A DNA stretch of 64,000 bases from Chamaea fasciata (Eukaryota > Chordata > Aves > Passeriformes > Sylviidae). Shown one piece after another: positions 37,249 to 50,408 of the stretch. The stretch is from assembly GCA_029207755.1 (NCBI GenBank), contig JARCOQ010000003.1:92272646-92336645 (forward strand), in the 5' to 3' direction. The position numbers and the translations under genes were made by a program. Every line of letters begins with the position of its first letter. The stretch's first letter is position 1. Under the pieces are notes generated by a model. The model did not search any database and had not been told where the DNA came from. It saw only the letters and a program-made list of their open reading frames with translations.

Positions 37249-38268
37249 TGTAGTGGGTTGGCCCCAGCTGGATGCCAGGCACCCACCAAAACCTCTCCAT
37301 CACCCCCCTCCACAACTGGAGAGGGGAGATAAAATAAAACCGAGAGTTCATGAGTTGAGATAAGAATTGGGAAAGATCACTCACCAAATACTATCACAGG
37401 CAAAACAGATTGGAATTAGAGATATTGCATTTATTACTGAAAAAAATCAGAGCCCAGTAATGTGAAGTAAAGTAAGACCTTATAAAGACTTTCTCCCACC
37501 TTTCCATCCTTCCCAGCTCTACCGCCCCCCACAGCTGCACTTGGAGATGGGAACAGGGTTTATAGTCAGTTCACCACAGGTTGTTTCTGCTGTTGCTCAG
37601 CGAGAGGAGTCCTTCCCTGCTCCAGTATGTTGTCCTTCCCATGGGAGATAATTTTTCATGAACTTCTCTAATGTGAATCCATCCCATGGGCAGCAGTCCT
37701 CCCAAAACTGCTGTAGTGTGGGTCACTCTTCCATGGGATGCAGTCCTGCAAGAACAGTCTGCTCCAGCCTGAGTCCTTTACAAGGTCATAAGTCCTACCA
37801 GCAAACTTTCTCCAGTGTGGGCTTCTCCCTCCACGGGTCTGCAGGACCCTGCATTTGCATTCCTGTGGTTCCCTATGGGCTGCAGGGGCACAGCTGCCTA
37901 GCCATTGTCCTCACTAGGGGCTGCAGGGGAATCCCAGCTCTAGTGCCTGGAGCACCTCCTCCCCCTTCTTCTGCGCTGACCTTAGTGTCTGCAGAGCTGT
38001 TCCTTTCACACGTTCTAACCCTGCTTTTCTCTGGCTGCAATTACAACTGCACAATATCTTTTTTTCTCTTCTTAAGTCTGTTATCCCATAGGTGTTGCCA
38101 CCATTTCTAATTGGCCCAGCCTCAACCAGTAGTGGGTCCATTTTGGAGCTGCCAGGAATTCACTCTTCTGGACATGGAGGAATCTTCTGGCAGCTTCTCA
38201 GAGAAGCCACCCCTGTAGCACAACCCCCCTCTCCCACTACCAAAATCTGTCAATGCATACCCAACACA
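37249..38268 (-). mobile_element. Solo ERV LTR of about 1.0 kb, family C, with internal repeats
   Basis: The + strand starts TGTAGTGGGTTGGCCCCAGC and ends CATACCCAACACA. On the - strand it has TTTATAAG (TATA-like, near 37480-37487) and AATAAA (TTTATT on +, 37430-37435). It then runs to a U5 end reading GCCAACCCACTACA. The U3 (37600-37930) is built of degenerate repeats with CCCATGGG, GCAGTCCT and CTCCAGTGTGGG words. It matches the + oriented fragment at 29300-29612. No target-site duplication is recognised, so the ends may be slightly off. The 150- and 103-codon open frames over it are repeat translation. Confidence 0.88.
37618..37930. repeat. Degenerate tandem repeats inside the family C LTR
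   Basis: Four to six imperfect units, roughly 50-65 bp each, are marked by recurring CCATGGG, TGCAGTCCT or TGCAGG and TCCAGTGTGGG or TCCAGCCTGAG. They fall in the U3 of the - oriented LTR, where enhancer repeats are common. Confidence 0.65.
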
Positions 38269-38734
38269 GTATTTATGCCAGTTCTTCCTTTTTTTCAGCT
38301 GGATGCACCGTATGTGTATATGTGCACTATAAAAAGCACACGTGTGTTCGGGTTTTTTGTGTATTCATTGTTCTGCTTTATATCTTCTGTTTATGATGAA
38401 TAGCTTTTAACTTCACATTTTCCTTAATTACCATTTTAGGAATGTAATAGGAAAAAAGGGGAGAGAAAATTCTCCAATTGTTTTGAGTTTTAAGAGCACC
38501 ATAAGTTGGGATATTTATATACATAGTATTATTTAATTATCTGACAGTCTGGACAGAGAAAGAATGGAGGGCAAAAAAAGTGGAACAGTATAAGACACCT
38601 TGTCTACTATTCTTAGCTGAAAACAAAAAAAAATAGAGATTTGAGCCTCATTTGCATGAGCACATATTCAGCTGACTACAAATACATTGTTCAGTGGAGT
38701 ATTTTGTATATTTTTGAGATCAACTTTATCTTCA

Positions 38735-38813
38735 GTCAAGGTAGTGATTGGTCAAAAGTTGGACTCAATGATTTTGGAGGTCTTTTCCAATCTAAATTAT
38801 TCTGGGATTCATA
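38735..38813 (+). mobile_element. CR1 3'-terminal fragment, + orientation
   Basis: GTTGGACTCAATGATTTTGG, then AGGTCTTTTCCAATCTAAAT and TATTCTGGGATTC correspond to the last 70-80 bp of CR1 elements. It lies about 480 bp before the first CSMD1 exon. Confidence 0.85.
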
Positions 38814-39292
38814 AAGATATTCCTGTTCTACAGTTATACAGTATCACAGTTGGGTTCTTGCCTTTTGTTTATTTTAAATATTTTTACAAACATATTTTGT
38901 TATGGAGATTATAGTTTCTCTTACACTGTCGTATTCTTATAATGGTGTGTTGTGAAGATTTCAGAAGGTGGCTTCATGAAGTGTGGGTTGTTTTTTTGTT
39001 TCCTTTCTGAAGAAAACTTTGAATCCTGGTATATCCATAAAAACAATTACTGACTGTTGGAAATCAATTATTTTCCATAGAAGAAAAACTTTTTTTTTGC
39101 CATAACACGTGAAAATAAATAATATATCAAAATCAATTATGTAGGGATTCTTTTTGGTAAGAATTTCTACTGGTTCAAGAAAAAAAATATAAAACATGTT
39201 TGCATTCAGGCAGTGAAAGTTTATGTATGGGAAATGCAAAGAGTCATCTTTAGAGCTGCATGTCTAATACATTTTTTTCGTTTACTTTGCAG
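38814..39292 (+). other. Intronic sequence before the first CSMD1 exon
   Basis: It ends with a T-rich tract and TTTACTTTGCAG, a good 3' splice acceptor. Nothing else is recognised. Confidence 0.6.
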
Positions 39293-39380
39293 TGACCCAG
39301 GGTGGAGATGCAATTGCATCTGATACATGTCCTGATCCTGGAATTCCTGAAAATGGGAAGAGGGTAGGCTCTGACTTCAG
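39293..39380 (+). CDS. CSMD1: CSMD1 internal exon, N-terminal half of a Sushi/CCP domain
   Basis: This 88-nt exon follows a pyrimidine-rich acceptor ending in TTTGCAG and precedes donor GTAGGT. It starts with the last two bases of a split codon and reads T-Q-G-G-D-A-I-A-S-D-T-C-P-D-P-G-I-P-E-N-G-K-R-V-G-S-D-F. It ends with AG, the first two bases of an Arg codon completed by the next exon. The CPDPGIPENG segment is the classic start of a Sushi (CCP) domain and supplies its first cysteine. CSMD1 is a very large type I membrane protein of alternating CUB and Sushi domains, expressed mainly in the nervous system and implicated in complement inhibition and synapse biology. From memory, human CSMD1 has a near-identical stretch (QGGVALVSDMCPDPGIPENG), which is why I prefer CSMD1 over its paralogues. 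The upstream exon is not seen in the window. Confidence 0.93.
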
Positions 39381-39447
39381 GTAGGTACATTTAGTTTTTG
39401 ACATGATCAAGAGGAAGGTATTTCCTATTACATTTATACACAGCCTG

Positions 39448-40003
39448 TGTACTAGTTTGAAAGCAAACAAATGAAACTCAGAGCTACAATTTAACAGGAA
39501 AATTAAAATAAAAGCAGAAAACACTGACTTAAACTGGCAGAGTCAGGATAAGTCCTGATGCCTTCGTGGTCAGGGTGGTGGTGGCAGTCCAATTAAATGG
39601 TGGCTGCAGTCCTGGTGAAGACATAGATGTGATTCTGTTAAAGTGATGATCCTGTAGAAGGGTCTGGTCTTCCTCTGAAGATACAGAGGAAGTGGTTATA
39701 TAGCTCTTGTCCTCTGAGAATCCAGTAGGTAGGGCTTTTCTGATGCTCCAAACCTCATGTCCAGGTAGGAATGCTTGGTTCCCCCCCCCCCCCCCCCTTG
39801 GGGAGAGCCTCTTACAATGAAATGATGTAATTTTACTGGTCATGCAGTGAGCCTTGATGGCCCATTAGCAGAAGATATATCCCCAGAGGGAGTTATCAGG
39901 GATGAGTCATGGAGAAGATAAAGAATACTGCCCCACCTCTTTTTATCAGCTTATGAGGATGGCCATAGAATACATACTTTTGGTTACATTTTAACCTAAG
40001 ACA
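39448..40003 (-). mobile_element. Solo ERV LTR, 67 nt downstream of a CSMD1 exon, antisense
   Basis: It begins TGTACTAGTTTGAAAGC and ends CCTAAGACA on the + strand. It lies between GCCTG (39443-39447) and GCTTG (40004-40008), 4 of 5 identical. On the - strand it starts TGTCTTAGGTTAAAATG and has a TATA-like CTATATAACC near 39696-39705. From memory the sequence fits a widespread passerine LTR family, for example GGAAGACCAGACCCTTCTAC and ATTTAATTGGACTGCCACC on the - strand. It carries a C17 homopolymer (39781-39797). Length is 556 bp, with no internal retroviral sequence. Confidence 0.88.
39781..39797. repeat. C17 homopolymer within the LTR
   Basis: Seventeen consecutive C. The length is prone to sequencing and assembly error. 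Confidence 0.97.
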
Positions 40004-41518
40004 GCTTGTAACTTTACACGTATATAATTTCCCTAGTTTAAAATTCATTGATTCTTTGTCAAAATTGATTTATTGAATTGCATATCTTGTATTGCTATTG
40101 CTTGAGTTATTTTTTTAAATCAGTGCATTTAAAATAGGAATTTTAGAGCATAATAATCTCATCCATGGAGAAAAAGCAGAACTCTGTGGATGGCATAGAA
40201 GCAGAAGAAGCAGAGACTATTATGTGTTTTCCCCCTTTGTAAAAGCTGTGTAAAAGCTTGGGGAACTCAGTGTCTTAGGCTGTGATGAATGCCATCTCCT
40301 GGTTTTCCTTGCTTTCACCATTTGTTATTAAAAAAAAAAAAAAAAAAAGACAAGGTTAAATGGACCCCTATGGAGAAAGGAGGAATTTTGCTCTTTCCCC
40401 GGTGAGGAAAAAAGGCAGAGACCTGAAGGTGTAGCAGAGAAAAGGGTCAAAGGAAGGAGATGGGAACCTCTAGCTCATGCAGGGATTTATAAATTGCTCA
40501 GCTAAGAATGGACAGTTGGACCTAAGAGAAAGGAACAATTCGTAGGAATTAGAATGAATTGTACAAAGTTCTCTAGAACTCTAGAAAGAAAGTTAATACA
40601 ACTTGCCACCTGAATCAAGGCTCTTCCAATCTAGGCTATAACTGACAAGAAAAACAAATTAAAAATCTATTCTCTTTCTGACTTACTCTCTGTTCTCTTC
40701 TCTGACATAATTTTTGGATTTTTCTCCATTTATCCTCAAATAAGTTTGAAAAATCATATAGAACTACAACATTAAAAGATTCCGTTATATGCAAAGTCAT
40801 GGTTTCATTAGTGGCAGTTCAGTGTGTTTTCAAAAATAATGAAGGAAAAAAGATTTCAATTAATAGGCTAGAGATACAAGTTTTCTAAATGTTTGCTTAT
40901 GTCCTCTCCTACATGTTTTGATTCAACTTGTCAAGCACATCTACTGCAAATGAAATTGTATGATGCAAAAATACAGTATATGTTTGCTGTCCAAAAGGAT
41001 ACTATTTTATAAAAAGAAATGTAACTTCTATTTAGGTCCTTATTCATGTTTTATTTATTGCAGAGGGAAGCATCAGGCAGTAGAAGACTAGGTAAAAATG
41101 GGATGCTAAAATACCACTCTTTCTCAAGAGGTATTACGTGCCTCTGTGTATTCATCCAAGGAATATCTTTATACTCCCATTGTTACTTTGGAGACTATTT
41201 TACTTTCCTGCTTGTGCAGGCATGCCTCAGTATCCCTCCTCTGCTTCAGTCTCTTCTCAGAAAGCCATAAATTATGGCCAACGTGCCACTTCTGAATTCC
41301 TCCAAATAAAACACTTGGTTGAAAGAATTAGGGGCAATATCAAGGATCACTTTGTTATCTGTGGAGCGAGAAAAGAATCTCTGGAAAGAATGAAAAGTAA
41401 CAGGAGTAGAGGAAATGGAAATAAGGCAGGACATGGTAAATTACTACTAGATTCAGGATTAAAAAAAAAAAAATCATGTTTTACCATGAGGATAGTAAAA
41501 ACATTGACGTTTGTGAGA
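40004..41518. other. AT-rich intronic sequence
   Basis: A-runs occur at about 40329-40348 and 41461-41473. A 158-codon open frame at 41138-41614 runs into a CR1 remnant and is not recognised as a gene. Confidence 0.55.
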
Positions 41519-41653
41519 GAATTTGTAGAATCTCCATTCAGGGAGGCATTCAGAGCTCACCCAAGAAGGTCTCTGAGATCTCTCTTCCAACTGGGCTTGC
41601 TTCAGATGGAGTAGATGATGTCCTCTGGCAATCTAATTTATTCTGTGAATCTA
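41519..41653 (+). mobile_element. Old, diverged CR1 3' end
   Basis: GAATCTCCATTCAGGGAGGC, ATTCAGAGCTCACCC, TTGCTTCAGATGGAGTAGAT, GATGTCCTCTGG and TTTATTCTGTGAATCTAT follow in order a CR1 subfamily ending (local word order: CTCCAT, GGAG, ATTCA, GCTTCAG, GATGATCTCCAGAGG, ATTCTGTGATTC). Divergence is high. Confidence 0.65.
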
Positions 41654-44079
41654 TAAATGTCATACAGCTTTTATGTGTTGATAATACACTGTTGGCCAAA
41701 CAGACTCTCACCCAGTTGGGGTCCAAATCAGTGGCATATGAACAATTGTTAAGAAACACCAGCAGGTCTAATAGCGCTGATAACCTCAAAGAGGGTAAGA
41801 AAGAATACTTCTTTTCACCTCTAGGTGGTAGTCTGTAAACTGAAAGAGAAAGAGAACTAAAATAGTTATGGTGAAACAGGTTCAAAGATCCCAAACCTTG
41901 TGAACCCAAACATGGAAGACCTCAACAACAAATTTCCCAGCAATGTGTAAAAATACCAAGAGGGAAGACCCAAAAGAACCTTACAGCTAAAAGTACATTT
42001 TAAGATACCCAAGGGAATCTAATGTTAAAGAACCTTGCAAACCACAGATAACTGTGTTTTGAACAGAGTCTCTTAGGAATTAATGCGGGTTAAAAGTATC
42101 TTATGCCTGGAGCTTACTTATGAGCAATGTTACGCTACTAAACTGACAGAATAAGGGTATTTCCTTTGTCCCATCCAGCCTCTTATAATATTTCATTTCA
42201 CCAAGTGTATCTCATTGTTCATGGGGATAAATGAATGCATAAGGTATAACATTGTATAACATAAGATTAAAAAAAATATATTGTATACTTTGATCACATT
42301 AATTGTGTGCATGTTTTGGGCCTCCAGTTCTGAATATTAATTGAGAGATATGATAGCTGTTTGTTTTCCACCTAAACATTACTTATTATCTGAAAACTCA
42401 TTATGCAACAGCAACTGTTTTTCTTGTACTTTGAAGTTTGTTAATATCTCTTTAAAACATATCTATCCTAAAGTTAACTGTCTAAATCTAGATGGACATT
42501 CAAATAGAGAATTTGGCTGGAATTTGGGTTTTGTTTCTCTTAAATGACAAGTCCAGCTCTTCCATAGAAGGGAAAATAATATTTGCTGCTACTTGCATTT
42601 CTCCAGTGTAATAAAAGTACTCTGGAGAGTAAAGAAAGGCAATGTTTTTCTTTTCTTTTCTATGAGGCAAGTATAAACACCAGAAGGAGCTATTGTTCTT
42701 GTCAGGAGAATGACAACTGTGAATATTAATCTGAACTAAAACGTGAAAATGCACATTATTCAAAATCTTTTCCAGTCTACTGAAAGGCTTGTTTAAGTGA
42801 GATTGATGGAAAGGCAGAGGGTTTATTTTTAAGACAGCCTGAGACCCAACTGATTCAGTGATGACAAGTTCTTTTAAAAGGGTTTCATCATTTTCAGCAT
42901 AATAATGGCATTCATTCTAATATCATAAAACAAACAAAAAGGTATTGAAATCTAAACCTTTTCTTTCTGTCCTCCTGCCACACTTATACTGTGTTCATTT
43001 CAGGAAGTAGGGAGATGATTTTCAGTGATTTTAAAACAACCCAGTGGGTGTTTGGATTAATTTTGGGGGAGCAATGGCAAGTCAGACTTGGCTAGGGTAA
43101 TGAGAACATAATCAATACAATTTTGAGGTCAATATGACATTTTATATTTATGTGAGATTGCAAACCAGTAGTAGATTGTTCAAATGAAATCTGAAATGGA
43201 TCTAAATATTACTGTTTCAGCTCTGCTTAAATATTGTATGTTATGTGTGGTAATGTGAAAATGCAGTCATTTTCCACAATTTCACCAACAGTTGTAAAAC
43301 AAATGGCTTTTAAATTTCCAAAATAGATTTTGAAAATTAAATGAACTTATTAATGTTAGTATCTACTTTTTAAAAAATGGTTTCTTCAAGTCAAATTCTA
43401 GACTTCTTTATAAACCCACAAATTATGTTTTGTTGGAGTTCAAATTTAAAATAGAAAAAGATAAGTGAGGGTACAGATTTCTTCCCCATGTTTAAAGTAT
43501 ACAGAGAGAAGTAACAAAGCAAAAAAACAGACTTCCAGTGCTCACAGACTTGTTCAGTGACTATGGAGGTAGAGATGTAAAAAAAAAAACCCAACAAAAA
43601 ACCCAATAACCCTCTCCCCCACCCCAATTTAAAACATTCATTGTTAACTAGTGGATAGTAAATGAAACAGTAATTTTCTTTGAAATCACATTTTAAACAA
43701 GCTATAATACATATACAAAAATATGTCCTCTTTTTAAATGGGAAACTGTCAAGCTTAATCAACTGAGAGTCAGCAATTTGGATGTGTGAGTAGTTTTGTT
43801 GCAGACTGTAATCCTGGTGCATTCCTTCTACTAAGATGCTTATTTAGATCCATATGGAGCTTTGGATTACTTCGTATTCCTACCTTGTTCTTTTTTGTGA
43901 CATTTTTTGCTCTGTTTCTTCTTTCTTTTTATTATGTTGTAGTCAGAATATTTATTTTGTATCCCTTGGTTTGTGTTCAGACATTTAAAACATTATACCC
44001 ACGGTAAAAAACATATGAAGTTCACATTAATTGTCCTTAGATCCTTAGATCCAAGCTATTCCCAGAGCTTTAGGAAAAA
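41654..44079. other. AT-rich intronic sequence
   Basis: Contains an A/C-rich patch at about 43578-43625. No gene or mobile element is recognised. Confidence 0.55.
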
Positions 44080-44230
44080 AACAAAAACCAAAAAACACCC
44101 CAAAAAACAAAAAATAACAACAACAACAACAACAACAAAAAAAAAAAAACCAAAAAAAAAAAAAAACACAAACCAAAAAACCAAAAAAACCCAACCCAAC
44201 CCAAACCAAACCAAAACAAAAAAAACCCAT
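44080..44230. repeat. A/C-rich low-complexity tract with (AAC)n
   Basis: It includes AACAACAACAACAACAAC and runs of AAAACC/AACCC repeats. It contains no T between about 44113 and 44228. It creates lysine/threonine/proline-rich and phenylalanine-rich shadow frames. Confidence 0.95.
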
Positions 44231-46380
<2,150 letters not shown>

Positions 46381-46971
46381 TAGTTGCTGCTGCAATGAAA
46401 CTCAAAACTAAGCAAACTAAAACAGGAAAATATATCTCATGTGTATGTGTATATATGATTATAAATAGACAAAGATTTTTGTGTAGCTAGAAGCATCCAA
46501 TCAAATGTGTAGAAAGAGTATAAATTTAAGGAGCTAATTTCCTTTAAATAGTTTTCATTTCACTTAATCTTCCTTTTGTCATGACAAACTTACCTTAAGT
46601 AGAGCTAATTTGTTAGGTTTATGTTAATTTTTTTTTCAAAATTAATTCCCAAATATGAGATTCTCACAATCATACTATGTTCCTATCAGTCCCAGATATT
46701 TACCTAGTCCTGATTTTTCAGTGAATTCCTTTCTGTCCACCTTTTTCCTCAACTTTATATAAAACCTGACCTTCTAACTTTTCTGAATCTTTTCACATCT
46801 AGACCATTCTGCTTTAATTTCCTGTGTGCCCCACTTTTATGGAGGAACAGGGGAAGTGACTTTTTGTTACTTTGTATGATTTTCGATTGCAATATACTGT
46901 CTGTATTAAAAACACAGAAAAATATATGAATGCTGCCAAAGTACCTCAGAAGTGGGCTGTATACCAAAAAG

Positions 46972-47010
<39 letters not shown>

Positions 47011-47016
47011 AAAAAA
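46972..47016. repeat. A-run of 45 bp interrupted by one T
   Basis: A at 46972-47008, T at 47009, A at 47010-47016. Confidence 0.95.
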
Positions 47017-48710
47017 AGAGGATCTCTATGTACAGAACTTTTTATCTCAGTAGAAAAATTATTTCAGGTTGCACATTTAGATTGTGCATGCCAGTGGGAG
47101 CCTTGACCCATGAAATGTGCTTGCTTATATTCTCCTAGAATGGAGACAACCTAGCCAGGATAAACAGGGCAAACCATCACCATCAACTGGAAAATAAAAA
47201 AGAAAACATACAAACTGTGAGAGCTACTTTTATTGTAATTTTGAGGTAGATCAAAGTGATACTTCTTGTACACAAAAGATCTTACACCAAAATGCCAGTT
47301 TCCAGGGCAGCAAATCATATTGGTTTAAGAAACACTGGAGGATTTGTAACACCTGAACTTAAAGTTTTGGGTTTTTTTTCCAAGAATGAGCTAAAACATA
47401 ATCTCATTTATATAAAACTCGTATTATTCTCTAGAAAGTTTTCATTTTGTAGTTATCTCATAATTTCAATTTTTTTTTCTCCTGCTGCGAGATTAGATTT
47501 TTTCAACTTGTATAAACACGTGTGTGCTTCACTTCTCAGTGGTGCATAATTCTTGGTCAGTATTATGACGTGAATGTTTATGGATTGTGAGGTGTGAAAG
47601 ATGCAGTGTGTATTATTCTCAATTCTTTTACTGACCTCCAAGATGCCAGTATTCATGGTGCTCATATAAGCACCAATTAAAAATAATATACACAGTGCAA
47701 AGAAGTGTTTATCACATTTTCTAAATTATCATCAACTGAAAGTGGAAAAGCTGATAAACTGCCGGTGACTAACGTGAGTTTAATGACTTCAAGAGTACAA
47801 GACTTACTGAAGAAGATGTTTGCATTTACCTCAGAATGGTGATCAACAAAGCTCAAAATTTAGGAATCTGATGAAAAGTCACAGGAACCATTTTGGTCTT
47901 GGAAATATCATTACATTACTTGAAAGGCCACCATAGTGGCTGGGGTCACATGGTCGCCAGCACCGCTGGGGTCTGCTCATGGTGTCGGTGCAGCTCCAGG
48001 CCCACGCCAGCACCACACCAGGGTCACAGGCAGTAAGTGGTGGGAGGCCCCAGAAACTGCTCTCAGAAACTGCGTGGTGCTGATGTAAATGCTCCCAGTT
48101 TCCTTGAATTCCACACAAAAACCTTACAGGGAACCATTCCTGTCTTCTGTGGGTAGTATACAAAGCTATCTAACATTTTTTATTCAATCTTTTGCGGTAA
48201 CTCCATTTCCTAAACAGACCTCTGGGCTGAACTTCAGTTGCACCTCTGGCGTGGCTTTACGCCTTTCCCCTCCCCATGCTTTTTAACCTTATCTTGGAAG
48301 CCTGAATAGGATAAAGGTAGAAGAATAACAGTTGACTGAAAAAATCTCTCTGCAAGGGAGATGTTTCTTAGCCTTTCTTCTTTGTGGACAGCTACAGCAG
48401 GAACCACCTGGGTTTTTTTATTGCTACAGAGTTGTACCTCTGGATTAGTTTCTTCTGTGGCAGACCTTAGGCAGGAGGAATTGAAAACAAAGTAACAGAT
48501 TGTGCTCCAGTTAGGGTTCCCCAGGTATGGTGTTTCCACAAGTCACTAGAAAGAAAATGTCCTGTATTTCAGATCCCATGAATTTGTCCTTGTTATTCCC
48601 TCAATTAAAAGAATATAGATTGCTTAATACATCAGCAAGATGCCAAGCTTTCTCTATTGTTAGTAGGCAGCATAGTGTGGTATACTTAAATGTGATTAGT
48701 TTTTTGTGAC
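47017..48710. other. Intronic sequence with a GC-richer block
   Basis: The block at 47930-48070 (for example GGTCGCCAGCACCGCTGGGG and CCACGCCAGCACCACACCAG) is notably GC-richer than its neighbourhood. It may be an old repeat, but I cannot assign it. The rest is AT-rich. Confidence 0.45.
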
Positions 48711-48812
48711 ACTTAGGGATCTGGTTTAGTGGTCAACTGGACAGTGGTAAGTTGAGCCTTACTCTGAGTAAACCTAGACCTCTTTTCTAACCTAAGTGAT
48801 TCTATGACACTT
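48711..48812 (+). mobile_element. CR1 3'-terminal fragment, + orientation
   Basis: TTAGGGATCTGGTTTAGTGG, TCAACTGGACAGTGGTAAGT, CCTCTTTTCTAACCTAAGTG and ATTCTATGACAC match the CR1 3' end, which has a GTTTAGTGGTGGACTTGGCAGTG-type core and a TTCCAACCTAA-type end. Confidence 0.85.
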
Positions 48813-48999
48813 TTTTTTTTTCCCCCATGTTAAGTACAGGCACCTTTTTAATAACTCTTAAATGATGCTTTCATAGAAATTCCTATGTAGATGAGGGGGG
48901 GGTTAGGCTTCTACTGGGATTGTAACTGAAGATTTCCGTGTGATGTGTCTGAGACTTAAATTAGTGGGTGGCTATTAAGACAGTTTTTGTCATAAACAT

Positions 49000-49060
49000 G
49001 GAATCATAGAATGATAAGGGTTGGAAGGGAATTTTAAAAAAAAATTAATCTTGTTCCTAT
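49000..49060 (-). mobile_element. CR1 3'-terminal fragment, minus orientation
   Basis: GGAATCATAGAATGATAAGG and GTTGGAAGGGAATTTTAAAA are a reversed CR1 tail. It is very short, and the right end is unclear. Confidence 0.75.
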
Positions 49061-50163
49061 CTGCCTGCATACATACACATTTTTACTGAAAATGGAGTTG
49101 ATCAATCTTGTCATAGAAGTACAATGAGTTCTCAAAGTCTAGTCTCTATCATCATAGTGAAGGACCAAGTGCTGTGATGGAGGGATAGAAAATGTGATTG
49201 TTATTTTCATCTAGTACCTTTTTTCCTGTTTGTACCAGTCACACTTCTGTTCACGGAGAAGATCAGGCTTCCTCCCAGCAGTTCATGAAGTAAAGGAATG
49301 CTCATATTTTATCCTTTAGAATGGAGGCAGCCACAGAGAATAATGAAAACTAATTTTTTTTAAAGTGCAAGAAATATGTAGGGTGTTTTATTCCAATATT
49401 CAGAAAAAGAATGACCAAGTATTTAAAGAATCTACTCATTCCTCTTGCTTGTCCTGAAACTTAAGTAACTGAAGGGACTAAATTACATCAGAACGCAGCG
49501 GAAGATATAGTAGTGTAGTACCACAAACATGGCAGTGACATTTTGAAATATTCTGAGATCTATAATTGTGTCACTGGAAATTATATGTCTAAATATTTCT
49601 AAAATGCTTCCAGATATTGAAATATTTTGAGAAATTTGAATATTCTTGCAAAATCTATCATTAATGGTCTTTAGAAGATAACTGAATATGTTAAGTAGTA
49701 TATTTTCAAAATGCTGGCTATCTGGATCTGCTTAGTGTGGCAGAGAGGATGTGATATTTTCGCAGCTGAACCTGCCTTACCAGTCTGACTACATACTGCC
49801 TAGAACCATTTTATATCTTTTTCTTTCTAATTATATTTCCTTATGTGTAAAGAGCTAAGACACCACAGAAGGTCATGTTTAGGTTAAGGACATACAGTTA
49901 TATAAATATTGTGATACATGTGTTTCTTTCTCCAAGTCATGGGGAAATCATGAAGGAGAACACATACTGGCCCTCCTTACACTCATGGGTAGAAGGCTCC
50001 CTCCATCCACTTGGAAAGGGTAAATCCCTCTCCAAACAGAATATTGATATGAAAATTTTGATAATCTAATCAACATAAAGTAAGAATAAAGCATTGTAAA
50101 TTTTAGGCTGATTAATTGAAAAGTGCTAATTTCTTCCTCTGTAAGTAAATTTTCAGTTTTTGG
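49061..50163. other. AT-rich intronic sequence, no feature seen
   Basis: No repeat or coding signal is recognised. Confidence 0.55.
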
Positions 50164-50267
50164 GGTTTTTTTTTTTTTTGGTTTTTTTTTTTTGTTTGTT
50201 TGTTTTTTTTTGTTTTTTTTTTTTTTTTTGTTTTTTTTTTTTTTTTGTTTTTTTTTGTTTTTTTTTG
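50164..50267. repeat. T-rich low-complexity tract, 140 nt upstream of a CSMD1 acceptor
   Basis: Runs of T are broken by single G residues (TTTTTTTTG-like units), ending before TCTGACTGCAATATC. It lies 142-245 nt before the exon at 50409. Confidence 0.95.
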
Positions 50268-50408
50268 TCTGACTGCAATATCTTTAAGGGCAGATTGTTA
50301 GTAATACTTTCATGGCAAGTTGCTGCTAATGCTGTGGCAATTTGATAATATTAATTTAAAACAGAGCATCCAGTCTAAAGCAATCTGATTTGTTGATTAT
50401 CATTTTAG

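Larger units (their letters stand above)
1..39292 (+). other. CSMD1: CSMD1 intron (3' part), continuing upstream of the window
   Basis: No exon-like open frame with plausible splice borders and recognisable CSMD1 sequence was seen before 39293. I therefore read this span as the 3' part of one long intron. It carries seven to eight ERV LTR copies, three CR1 pieces and most of the simple repeats listed separately. Very long introns are typical of the 5' half of CSMD1. A short upstream exon hidden in this stretch cannot be excluded by eye. Confidence 0.7.

Noticed and set aside
37658..38403. 150- and 103-codon open frames on the + strand
   Set aside because: Both are translations of the repeat-rich LTR at 37249-38268 in its antisense direction.
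41138..41838. Overlapping 158- and 120-codon open frames after the LTR
   Set aside because: There is no family resemblance, no splice context with the CSMD1 frame, and the right part is an old CR1 end.
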